From positions 2,480,574-2,544,573 of the forward strand of contig VYZI01000101.1 in the NCBI GenBank assembly GCA_013397695.1: DNA of 64,000 bases, read 5' to 3'. Every line of letters starts with the position of its first letter. The first letter of the stretch is position 1. Position numbers and translations under genes: made by a program. This DNA comes from Centropus unirufus. Its lineage: Eukaryota; Chordata; Aves; Cuculiformes; Centropidae. Below the pieces are notes generated by a model. The model was not told the DNA's origin, ran no database searches, and worked only from the letters and a program-made list of their open reading frames with translations. Positions 24,053 to 35,256 of this stretch are shown piece after piece.

Positions 24053-27000
24053 GCTAATGGCGAGGATATGATTACTCATACAAATAAAATCTCATTAAAT
24101 GCTTTGTTTTCTATTCTTGTAGTAGCAAGATGAACTTTTTTACTATGTCCAATTCAGAACATTATTTTCTATCAATATGAACTTGACCATGCACTTGGCT
24201 ATCTTCACCATGACCCAAAACAAGTGATTACTACAACAGGATTAAATTTATTATGAACATAAAGCTCCGTCCACCCAAATATATATCATATGGCAGGCTA
24301 ATATTTTTAATACCAAGACATAACAGAACTCTATTTAAAAGAATGTAAACCAGGATTAACAGCAGTTCTCAATTTAAAGTGAAAGATGCACATAAGCTTT
24401 TCCAAAAAGAAAAGGGCAATTTAACAGAAAAGTAGAATAAGATAATACTTGAAGAATTTATTCAGGAAATATGAGAAATATAAGTAACTTTTATTGGCCA
24501 CTGATTCAGGAGTACTCAGCAAGTGGATTACATCACTACAAGGTGAAATTCAGCTAACAGGCCCAACAAGGCAAGACTTTTGATGTTGGCTTCAGCAGTT
24601 CCTGTTAACCCACACCGACCACCTGGGCCCCTATGCCTTAGCTCAGTAACCCTGTTCACAGCACAGGCTATTCCCTCTTCCCCGCACACTGGATTCTGTG
24701 CCAGTGCTACCTCACAGATGGCACATTGTGTCATGGGACCGCAATTAAATACCTGGGGGACCACAACATTTCTGCAAGCCTATATTGCCACTGAAATGCT
24801 CTTACCTCTGAGCTACAGCCTTGGTGAGTTGGACTGGACTTCCATTTCAGTTAGGAATTCATACAATTGTAATTTCATCTCATGTGCATGTACACCTGCA
24901 CTGCTCAGGACACTCGCTTCAATCATTTCTACCTTCAACTGAAACTCCATTGAACATCTAGTGCTAAAATAACCCCAAAGCTGGAAGTATGTTTCACGTG
25001 AGACTTTAACAAAAGAGTTTAGAAGAAAAGCCTGACCAGAGTCGATCCATTCTACAGCTTAAACACTGCACTTTCACTCTTGCAAAAAACAACAAAGCAA
25101 ACCCCGTAGGAAAGCCAGAGGAGTTTTTCAGTGGAACGTGCATTGGGAATGCACATCAGATCGCTACTTTTGTCCAAAGCAGCAACTGGACAGCTTTATC
25201 TCTGTGACTGCTCCATCACCAGAATATGTGCGGAAGAGCCTGTCATCCCAATTATCCTGTACAAGTCATTTATGAAATGTCTTCATATACAGAAGTTAAA
25301 AGTGGTTGCTTTGCAAGCTTCAGACCAACGCTGGTCTGAGAAGCCCAGGGGGTGTCTGCACAAGTGAAAACTGTTAGAGGAAGTCCAAACCCATTAGGCC
25401 AGTATCTGAGACCCCTTGACCCCTGAGCATGTAAATGCTCACATTCCACTGACTTCCAAGACCACTCCCAAGAGCTTTACTGAATGAGGGCCTGTATATA
25501 AGCAAGAGTTTTGCTTAACAAATGAAGCACACTACAAGTCAGAAAAAGAAATTTTGGTTCTGTCATTATCCCTGAGCTCATTGCTTCAACCAATTGCATT
25601 GGGCAGCCTGTTCTCACTCTTCTCTTTTGTCTAAAACTTTAGGGTACAGATTACCTTTTGGATCAACACCAGTACCCTATGCACTACCTCAAAAGACACA
25701 GTAATAATTTGAAAACTTGTTTATGGCCACAATTTTATAGAATCACAGAACGTAAATAGTAAGGATGCCATCCTACCTGCATTATCTTAATTCACTTAGT
25801 TCAGTATAGTTAATTCAATGTTAAAGACAATTATCACACCAGATTTACTCCTGTATCTTCGCCAACGTACCTATTACCTCTAGTTTACTCTATACAACTA
25901 AGTAAAACAGAATTATCCCAGGCTTTTCCTTATAAATTCTGCACTGTGATTATGTTAAAAATGTCTCACAGACAAGGCACTGCAGTTTGTTTATTGTCCA
26001 CTGCATATGATTTTACATTTGCATATATATATTGTGATTATTTTAGCCATGTCCACCTCACCTGCGAATTTTAATATGAAATTACAGACTTACCCTGCAT
26101 TTCTTTTGTGTGCACATATATATGCTTATGCATATATATTTCCATTTAATATCCTCATACAGCAAGTGTTAATAGTTTCAGTACAGACTATCCAGCTTAG
26201 AAATCAGAGAACCGGGGCCACTACCCACGTGGAGAACAATATTTAAAGGTTTATGTTTTGTTTCAGCACAATCGATAAGCCGATACTCAGTTCAAAGAGG
26301 CTTTTATCCTGGTGATTAGAATATTGAACACGTTAGGTGTGTTCATGAGAAAGGCACAGCTGTGTGGTCCCAACCTGCAGCATTAGGAAGGCTGTTCAAG
26401 TAAACTGCAGCTCACTCTCATGCACAGACAGATACATTTGAGTGTGTTCTGCATGGGGTACATGCACTGAAAAAACTTTTTTAAAAAAAATTGGAGTCTT
26501 TGTTACTTTGAATCATTCCATTTTCATGTAACCTTAGAGCCTCTCTTTATAAATACTAAATTTGGGGCATTTTGCTGTAATCAGAGCTAAAAAATGAATT
26601 TTCAACAGAACTTTTTCTAAAAGACTGCTGACTGTGAAGATGAGAATAAAACTCAGCAGCCTGGACCTTAGCTGGTTGCTTAGTGTCTAAAGCTCCAACT
26701 AAGGATCTGGCTCAGCTCTTTCAGGTGCCATCAAGTCCTTCTGACACTAGCAGCAGAACTCCCACTGTCTCCAAAGATGATAATTTCTCTTTCCAATTTT
26801 TCAGCTGAAGATTTGATTCCACTTTTTCACAATTTCAATGTTTTGTGAAAGTCTGACCCAGGAGCTTCAAGTTTCCAAATGCCAGACAGGGAGAAGACAT
26901 TAGCACCTATCCAAATTTCCAGTGTCCCAAGTCTTACCTCCAAACATGAAACCCTCCCTCAGCCTACCCTGCCTCTGCCGTAAGTAACTATGTGTGAGCA

Positions 27001-28727
27001 CAGACGCATCTGATGTGTCAGATTATGTTCCCAGGATGTGCAGGGTAGTGAGGAATGACAATGCAGCTACAGGCAACTAGCAGATCCCTTCCACTGGGTC
27101 ATCTTTAGCAGTGGGCCTTTCAGGGTGGCTCACCTTCAGCCTGTAGTCCAGTCACAGGATCTAGGTTGCTTTATGTTATTAGTAGGACTTAAGGAACTTC
27201 AAAGCATATTGATGAAAATTAGCCTAAGAAATGCCAAGTGGAAAGAGGATTAAAGGAACTGGTACTACTTGAAACTGCGTCAGAAGTCAGAGGTATCAGA
27301 GGACCATTAAAGAAGTAACAAAAGCGGGATGATTGGCTGTGATTCTTAGGAACGTGGAATTTAAGACTCAGACATCCAAACTTATTTCTCTCACGTTTAT
27401 AAGAATTAGATTGAGTGAGAAGTACTCACTGTTTGTAAGAGTGAGAAGCATTTACTGTTTTGTTGGCTGCACAACTGTATTGCCTCACCTTTTTAAAAAA
27501 ATTACTGTAGTACTGAAACACCTTTACTACTTCTAAATTCCTGAATTCTCTGGCCCACGCGTCTTGAACTTTCTTAGTCCCCAGATCATCTCCTTGCCTT
27601 AAAGTGCAGTGGCATCCCTTCACTGCAAGGCTCAGACCCACTGAATCACAAATGAGACTGATGAGTTACCTCTGACACAAGAAGCCTCAGAGTAAAGGAG
27701 AAGGCACAGCACTGCCCACACAAAGTACAAGGAGCAAAAGGAGACACCCAGGTGAAGGGCGCTTCTGCTCATTGCCTGACACTTGACCCATACAAGATTC
27801 CAAGCAGAAGTCTCTATGGTACACAGCAAACTGATGACATAAGGAAAAGATGATCATAAATAGTTATTAATCCTGATTTACAATTACTCAAACTGTGACA
27901 GAAATAGTATCAACAGCCAACAAGAGAATGTTTAAAAGATTTGTGAATTTTGTTTATCCTTTTTTACTTATTATTCCACTCCAGATATCTTTATCATGGA
28001 AGCTTAAACAAAATTAGATTATGGCAACATGTGGCATTGTTGACAATTCATACTATGAGTAATCTTCCCGGGCTGCAAGAGCACCAATAAGTGTCCAGTA
28101 AGCTTTGCCCAATTGATTTTAAATTAGCTTATGCACATTAGGTGTCTGCCTGCTTCATAAATCTTTGATGTGGGCGTCTGGCTGGTGTATCGTGCCTGAC
28201 ACGTGGACTGCGTAAAATACGGTTCACAGCGTCTTATTACAGTGATACAATTAATATCTCTACCATTAGGTGTTTTACACTTTGTAGATACGGTAGCTAA
28301 TGCCACTCTCTAGCTGCGGCACATCACCTCTGCACAACCCGAATGCTCTTTCAGCTCTCACTCAACAGACCCAATTGTATTTTCCATACTATGAGCCGTC
28401 CTGATGGGGATTTCCTTTCCAGAGGTAGAAAGCATCTACACTCACGTTCAACCTTCAGTGTAGCGTGACACCTCTTTACCTGAAGATTTTTCTCCTCAAA
28501 ATCCCTGAGCAGATGATGTATGGTGGGAGAAGGAAGCCCATTGGAGCGCTTGATGCCTTTCCCGACTCTCCATTAGTCCAGCTAGTCCGAATAAAATCTT
28601 TCTGTAATTCTACGAGCATCTCTCACTTTAAACAGAACAGCAACTGGAACTGTCTCTTAGGTGGGACTACTGATTATCACTTGCAAACTAGTTTCATTAG
28701 CCAATTAGCCAATTGTCCTAGGTTACA

Positions 28728-29321
28728 ATGTAAGATGTGCCCAAAGGTATGTATTCTATCACCATCTTCACAAGCTGTTAAAGCAGGTGGGGCAATGTTC
28801 ATTGTCTCCTACCATGACTCATCCTTGATAACTCTCNNNNNNNNNNNNNNNNNNNNNNNNNNNNNNNNNNNNNNNNNNNNNNNNNNNNNNNNNNNNNNNN
28901 NNNNNNNNNNNNNNNNNNNNNNNNNNNNNNNNNNNNNNNNNNNNNNNNNNNNNNNNNNNNNNNNNNNNNNNNNNNNNNNNNNNNNNNNNNNNNNNNNNNN
29001 NNNNNNNNNNNNNNNNNNNNNNNNNNNNNNNNNNNNNNNNNNNNNNNNNNNNNNNNNNNNNNNNNNNNNNNNNNNNNNNNNNNNNNNNNNNNNNNNNNNN
29101 NNNNNNNNNNNNNNNNNNNNNNNNNNNNNNNNNNNNNNNNNNNNNNNNNNNNNNNNNNNNNNNNNNNNNNNNNNNNNNNNNNNNNNNNNNNNNNNNNNNN
29201 NGGTTGTATTCTGACCCTGTCAGTGGTTTTCCTTTGTACTATTGCATTTATTTTATTTTCTTTTCCTATTAAATTGTATTTCTGACTCAGAGTCTCACTG
29301 GTTTGCTTTCAAACCGGGACA
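28728..29321 (+). mobile_element. Probable endogenous-retrovirus LTR interrupted by the assembly gap
   Basis: The left flank of the gap (from TGTAAGATGTGCCCAAAGG through GTCTCCTACCATGACTC) and the right flank (CCTATTAAATTG with an ATTAAA polyadenylation-type signal at 29268-29273, then a U5-like end finishing GGGACA) look like the two halves of an avian ERV LTR in plus orientation. This is recognition from memory of LTR style, not a search. No retroviral coding sequence is visible in the sequenced part, and the target-site duplication could not be identified. If the gap length is real, the element would be about 0.6 kb, i.e. a solo LTR. Confidence 0.45.
28837..29201. other. Assembly gap (365 N)
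   Basis: A run of 365 undetermined bases. Its content is unknown, and the true size may differ from the run length. Confidence 1.
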
Positions 29322-31033
29322 CCAATATTAACTATACAATAAAGCCAGCTGGGTTCTTCCAAGCCAAAGCATTGCCGCAGCACGGAGGCAGCAGCGTAGA
29401 GCAGAGCAGTCAGGACACGTTAGCTCACTGCCTTTAATGGGATGATACTCTTCTCCGCTCAGGCCTATCAAGTTTCTAAGCTAACCATAATCTGGTGCTA
29501 AAACCAATGAAAAGACCCAAATTACATTCAGTCTTAGATGGAAAACAATATCAGTGCCTAGCCTGGAGCTTCCCTGTTTATGTTTTGATGCTACTTTTGA
29601 CATAATTAGATATTAAGTAAAGGTTTGACAGCCCCTGTTACTCTTGTCCTGAAATCAGTGCCAGGCTGTGTCAGGAGCTGGAAAGTGAAAGCTGGCACCC
29701 TGAGAACACAAAGGACTTGTCTGCATACAGGATTTGTGCTGCTGTAAATATAACTCGATCCAGTTAAAGGAAGTCATTTTTTTCAGGGATTCCATAACAT
29801 GTAGGGATCTATAACTGGCTCTGGTAGTACATTTTCACATTCATGCTTGCAAGCATAAGTCAAAGAGGCAATCCTGACCAGGCTTAGGTAAATCAGTAGG
29901 AAAAAAAAATACCTTTCATTCTATTGATATAACTTGGACACAAACCAGTTTCAGTACAGATTAGAAATTACTTTAGAGGTTCACAGCTTTTTGCAACCAG
30001 GGAAAAATCAAAGGCTCTCTCATTCCACAAACTTTGTATTATCTGCTTTCTTCCAGCTTGTCAAGGGTCCTGTTTTACTTTGAAAGAATCTTTTAGGTCT
30101 CAAACACAGTAAGTTTTTCTCTTGGGGAGTCACAACACTATTTTCCCTAAGCATAAATTATGAGATAATGATCAGAGAAGTTGCAAGATTATACTCCTCC
30201 TCCTGGACCTTCTGTTCCATCAAAAAGGGCAAGATTTCCTCAGACCCTTCTTTGTTAATTTTTTATTGTTAAAATGCAAGAATGCAACAGCAGAACACTG
30301 CAACCTGCTATAATAACAATGCACTAGCATGACATCAAAAGCCATTACACTAATAAATGCGAAGTTTGTCCTTCCTCAAGTTTCACCTGAATACAAAGAC
30401 ACCTTAGACTGTCTGGTAGAGATCAATGCACTGAAATTAACATTTTCACAAGAAGACTAGAGCCTGTAGGAAGAAAAAAGGAATAACAACTCCTGAATTA
30501 GAGCACTCCAGAGTATCTGTTCTAGTGCCTACATACAAACGTCTCCAATCAAGCTCAATGATCACCTTATACTCAGTTCCACATTAAAATCTTTAATCTG
30601 TAGATGGCTGCCTCAGCCAGCGAAGAATATTTGACTGATCACAGTATTAGTCCAAAAATCAAGGACAAGCAGGAACAGCAAAATAAATAAATCTAAGGAT
30701 TTCCAGTGTAAATATGGCAGATATTTAGCAGTCATGTTTCCTCTAACTGCCACAGCAACAAGATTCAACAGCACAACTGAAATTAAGGTTGAGTGCTGTG
30801 GTGAGCTCATCTACTAGCTTCCTGCAGTTCAAAAAATTTCCTAGGAACCCTTGAAAATAGCAATACATCATGACACAGTAGTGCACACCCAGTTTTTCCC
30901 ATCGAGACCTGACATGGGATCTTTTCAGAGATCTACACAATGGACCTACATATTATGGCATTTCTGAATTACCAGGGCGTGTATAGTAGTTGGTTAGGCA
31001 GCACACAACCATTTGTTTATTTTACATTCTTAC

Positions 31034-31129
31034 CTCTGCGGCCAAGTAGTTTCCAGTTGCCAAATGCTTAAATCTAAACAAGCTATTCCACTGTCCTGCC
31101 CCTCCCCGGCAAGGGTCATGATGGACAAC
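31034..31129 (-). CDS. ITPR2: ITPR2 coding exon 9 (residues about 286-317)
   Basis: The exon is 96 bases, 32 codons, phase 0 to 0. It begins VVHHDPCRGGAGQWNS and ends GNYLAAE. The acceptor is TTCTTCTTTTAG and the donor GAG|GTAAGA. It is part of the beta-trefoil of the IP3-binding core (MIR repeat). It directly precedes the optional SI segment, so skipping the next exon would join its GAG in frame to 8021 or 8018. Confidence 0.96.
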
Positions 31130-32370
31130 CTAAAAGAAGAAGAATAGATTTTAATGGTGCTCCTCAAGATCATAGTTAGATTACTGACATTTCTTAGAGC
31201 TCATTTCAAATAAAAATATGTAGGCTACATAATTGCAGTCTACCACAGAGAGGAATTCTGCGCTCACACTACTACAGGTAACAACTGCTTACATTTATTT
31301 TTTGCCAGGTGCCAGGATATACTCCTCCTATTACTTTCCACGTTTTCAGTAATCTACTCCCTGCGAACATGATGAGCCAATTTTTCTTTAAATCGACACA
31401 GTGTGAATCTGAAGCTTAATAGAGTTAATGTAGCTGCTCTACATTTACACAGGCCCTACTTAAAGCAAAACTCAAAACCTCTTGCATTGTTTCATCACTT
31501 ACACCACATCCGGTTTTAACAATACTGTGGACTGCTCATAGATTTTCTTTCCCATGATTAAATAGCCCCATATCATTTGAAATATCCCAGGTTATTTCTT
31601 TTTCCCCTTGAGTGAGCTGTATGTCATTTGCTACCTTCAAATCCAGCAATGCCTTCCTCTTTTATGGAGTTAAAGCAATCTCCAATAACTACAATATGTT
31701 CTATTAAACTCAGCTCTTACTTAGACGAAAATCATCCATTTGTCTGAGAGAGGAGCTGTTTTAAGCGCATAAAGTTTGTTCAGTGCATAAGAACTTTTGA
31801 GTAGCGGAGTTACACTACTGTAACAGGAACGGTTTGAAAGATACCAGCCTCCAATGTTCCTCAGTTAAACAAAAAGTATCTGCTAGTCATCTTCTCAGCC
31901 TCCCCCCATTCAACATAACACCTTTATTCAGCCTAACATTGCACAGACGCTGATGTGCCCTGTTGCAGAAGAATGGACTCAATCACATTCGTGAGATCTC
32001 TTGTAAGTCATGAATTTCAATTTCCTATCGTGCACATTAAGTCAAATATAAATATGCAGAACTCAGGAGACACAAGTTTCATTTGACTGGCTTTGATAAA
32101 AATCACACAATTCACATCAAGTCTGAATTTGACCCTTTGTCATTTTACTGCAGGGAAATATATGAAAAAAACCACCCTCTCTCTACATATACACAGCAAT
32201 AAAGCTTCTCTTCAGTGTTCATCCTACACAAACCACTTCATGAAATAATAATAGTTATGGGGAGGCGTATGATGATATCAAGAGGCCATGAATGATTCAT
32301 GTTGTGGTGAAGTATTTTTACTGAACCTTGGCCTTCAAGTCCTAAAATATTTATAATAAAAATAAAATAC
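31130..32370 (-). other. ITPR2: Intron between exons 8 and 9
   Basis: A 1.2 kb intron with no recognised element. Confidence 0.9.
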
Positions 32371-32517
32371 CTCTATTTCCCACAGTGCTTTAGAACTCGT
32401 TGCAGAAGTGGCTGACTGACGCAATGTAGTACGAAGGAAAATATGTTGTTTCTTCTCATATTCGTCACAGGTCAGAAACTTCTCTTGCTCTGCATGAAAT
32501 AGCCTAACAACATCTCC
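32371..32517 (-). CDS. ITPR2: ITPR2 coding exon 8 (residues about 237-285, IP3-binding beta domain)
   Basis: The exon is 147 bases, 49 codons, phase 0 to 0. It starts GDVVRLFHAEQEKF and ends SKALWEIE. The acceptor is CATATTACTTCAG and the donor GAG|GTATTT. It holds the beta-domain side of the IP3 pocket: Arg241, Lys249, Arg265, Thr266, Thr267 and Arg269 of the type 1 numbering all align and are present. Position 268, Gly in type 1, is Leu here (RTTLRQ), the expected type 2 state; the contact there is through the main chain. Confidence 0.97.
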
Positions 32518-33646
32518 CTGAAGTAATATGAAAAAGAAGCATCATTACGTGGTAATATGTAGCATAATTACATGGCAAAGCCACTAGACTCATCCTCTAT
32601 ACCTGTATTAGTCCCAGTGATGTCAACATAGCTGATGAGAATAAAACATTTATTAGTTTCCTATTGCTAGAGCAGCTACAAAATGCAGAACATGCAATGT
32701 CAGCACTGAGACTGGAAATCAAATGAGATAATTCAGTCCTGCAGAATGGGTCCTGAGACCCATGCACTTTTGTGGGAAAAAAAAAACCAACAAAAAAAAA
32801 AAACCAAACTTGTTTCAGAGCAGTGCAATGAATGGGGGCAATAATTAACCCAAAAAGGATTTTTAATTTTAGCTAATTTTACTAAATACTTTTTTTTTAT
32901 TTCTGATCTCCTTTAGTATTTAGGAAAGTTAATAGATTTCTCTAATGCTGTCTCATCTCTTCTACTCAGCAACCAAAACCAGTGTTGTCATTCTGTTTCT
33001 TCAGTTGGCAATATTTGCCTTGTTTATACTTTACCCCAAGGCTTGAAATACTACTCCCAAATGAGTGTTATAAGATAAACCAATTTCCCTTTCAAATTCT
33101 CCTTCAATCCTACCTACCAAAAAATAGACTGTTGATAACAACTTGTTAAGGTACAAATGAGGACAATTTAAATTTATTTATTTGAAGTGACATAATAAGT
33201 AATCTCCAAGTGTGATCTAGAGGCATGAAGCTGTACAATCCATGAACATTTAAAGCTATATTGCTGTATTACAGCTAGTGTCATCTTCCATGCCTCACTC
33301 CCTTCTGTAAGCTCACTTTAGCATCTTGGCATGAACTGAAATGTCACAGCTACTCTGTACAGAGCCCCTCATCATTCAAAGCTTGAACTACATCTGTTTT
33401 TCATGGATCCTCAGTTGTCCTTGGGGGTGGAAAGGGGCTAGAAGCTAGCACAATCCAGACAATTTAACTTAGTAAGACAATAATACAAAGAAAAAACATA
33501 CTGGCTGCTACAGGAGAATAGGGAGGGATCCTCAACAGCTCCATAATGTCCTTATTTCTTCTTGTATTCATCATGTAGTATTTCTCTACCATCACATATG
33601 GCACGATTTTTCAAGTTAAGAAAATAATTTAAAAAAATATACTCAC
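32518..33646 (-). other. ITPR2: Intron between exons 7 and 8
   Basis: A 1.1 kb intron. Two interrupted A runs lie at about 32779-32810; otherwise nothing is recognised. Confidence 0.9.
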
Positions 33647-33730
33647 TCCTTTCAGTACATCATCTCGATAACTACTGAATTTCATGAACAAAGTTACTTT
33701 CCAGCTTGTGTTACAGTTGACAGCATTTAC
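33647..33730 (-). CDS. ITPR2: ITPR2 coding exon 7 (residues about 209-236, end of suppressor domain)
   Basis: The exon is 84 bases, 28 codons, phase 0 to 0. It encodes VNAVNCNTSWKVTLFMKF through YRDDVLKG. The acceptor is TCTCCCAAAG, with the first coding bases GTA; the donor is GGA|GTGAGT. It carries the last strand of the suppressor domain and the linker into the IP3-binding core, which starts at about residue 224 in the family. NCNTSWK is strongly conserved in all IP3 receptors. Confidence 0.94.
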
Positions 33731-34184
33731 CTTTGGGAGAAAAAAAACCCTCTAATTATATATATGTACATTTCTTTTTGATACATGCTGTTCTTCTAAA
33801 AGACCACATCACATGTAGGGTAGCACGGGACATGGCTTAGCTGCATATTTGTACAGTTCCTAACCTGGATCCCAAAACTCTCAAGCGTTAATAATGTTGA
33901 TGTTGGAAAAGATTCAGTGGGCAAAACACTATTATGTGTTTCCAGCCTACCACAATGACCTAAAGGGCTGCTGTAGAAGGCCTTACTCCTACGTCAGTGA
34001 TGGTTTCGGATGCTCAAGCAAACCTCTCAAAGCTTTCAGTGCCAAACAGAATTGTGCCAACAATAAGTATATTTCATCTTAGTTACTTGGGGCCAAGCTG
34101 GAATCAATATAAATGGTGGCATCAAGCCAATGTATAACACATCTCAGATTAGCAACTACTCCCTGTCCCCTCCACTGAACTCAC
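33731..34184 (-). other. ITPR2: Intron between exons 6 and 7
   Basis: A 454-base intron with no recognised element. Confidence 0.9.
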
Positions 34185-34283
34185 CTCTTTGCAGCCAGGG
34201 TTATCTAGAAGCTCAATGTTGCTGGCATGCAGAGGCTGCCCTGCATTGACTGGCATCAGTACAACTTTATCTCCCACAACAAC
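34185..34283 (-). CDS. ITPR2: ITPR2 coding exon 6 (residues about 176-208, second MIR repeat)
   Basis: The exon is 99 bases, 33 codons, phase 0 to 0. It starts VVVGDKVVLMPV and ends DNPGCKE. The acceptor is CTGACTTCCAG and the donor GAG|GTGAGT. It encodes the second MIR repeat of the suppressor domain, with the family motif NAGQPLHAS. No long ORF covers it cleanly; it was found by reading the minus strand between neighbouring exons. Confidence 0.95.
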
Positions 34284-35242
34284 CTGGAAGTCAGAAATAA
34301 AATGCAATTAGGACTTAGACCTACATAATTATCCAATAAAACGAAGCAATGTTATACTTTCAGAAAATTACTCAAATGCATGCTCTAGGAATGGCACTCA
34401 GTGAATTTATTTGCAGAAAATTCACACACCACCTCTGTTTGCCTGTGACTTTGCAATTGCTTGTTTGGTTCAAGATTTCACCCTAATGATTTCTTGCATT
34501 CTCAGTAAGCATGTCACCCAGTTCAACAGAAACTTGGTACCATGAAATAGATATGAACCTATGAATTCCAAGAGCAGTTCAATTCATCTAAATGTTATAT
34601 TAATTACTCTAACCCACATATAGCACCAGCCAGAAGGTGGAGAAAGCTCAGAAAATAATCTGTAGTCAGAGAGCAATATTTTTCCTTCCCTTGCTTTCAG
34701 TCAAACTTTGCCCATCAATATGCCTTTCATTTCACAAAAGCCTTAAAAATTTGCCTGTGCCAAGACTTCTTTAGCCCAGTGACACCCCAGCTGTGTGGAC
34801 TGTCTTTTGGCAAATGTCAGGACAGACTCAGGAACTTTCTCATTTAGACTGTACGATTGCAACCTTTAAAGGAATAAAAATCACTGAAAATTCAGAGAGG
34901 TGAACACACTCTGCTGTTACTTCCTAAGTGATGTTTGGAGCTCGGCACAGGCAGCAGGTACCTCAGCTGAGAGACCTTCTTTCTACGAGAGGAATCCCTA
35001 GCTGACTCTCTGCAACCAAATTCCCACGCCCTTGCAATTCTTTACCTAAACAGAGAGGGAAAAACAATATACGAAAATGTCTTTGACCAAAAAAATACTT
35101 GAGACATGCATATGGAGAATTTATTTTCACAACCAGAGTGGAGGGGAGTAAATAATTTAACAAAGAAAAAACAAAAATCATTTCACATAGATTGCTTGGC
35201 ACTGGGTCCTGATTTGCTTATGTTGTTCACAGCAATTATAAG

Positions 35243-35256
35243 CACACACACACACA
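35243..35256 (+). repeat. (CA)7 dinucleotide run
   Basis: A short CA microsatellite. Confidence 0.9.

Larger units (their letters stand above)
16450..31033 (-). other. ITPR2: 14.6 kb intron between exons 9 and 10
   Basis: The largest complete intron in the window. It contains a CR1 tail (17833-17982), a 17-base T run (24036-24052), a G-rich patch with an Sp1-type box near 22026, a CpG-retaining patch (about 28168-28345), and an assembly gap lying in a probable LTR. No coding exon is recognised. Confidence 0.88.

Noticed and set aside
25735..25790. TAGAATCACAGAACG resembling a reversed CR1 tail
   Set aside because: Only about 15 bases fit; the following sequence does not continue as CR1.
26017..26024. 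Octamer ATTTGCAT
   Set aside because: An 8-base motif is expected about twice in 64 kb on two strands; no second motif is nearby.
28465..29214. A 249-codon plus-strand ORF
   Set aside because: Most of it is translated through the 365-N gap; the real sequence on either side has no coding resemblance.
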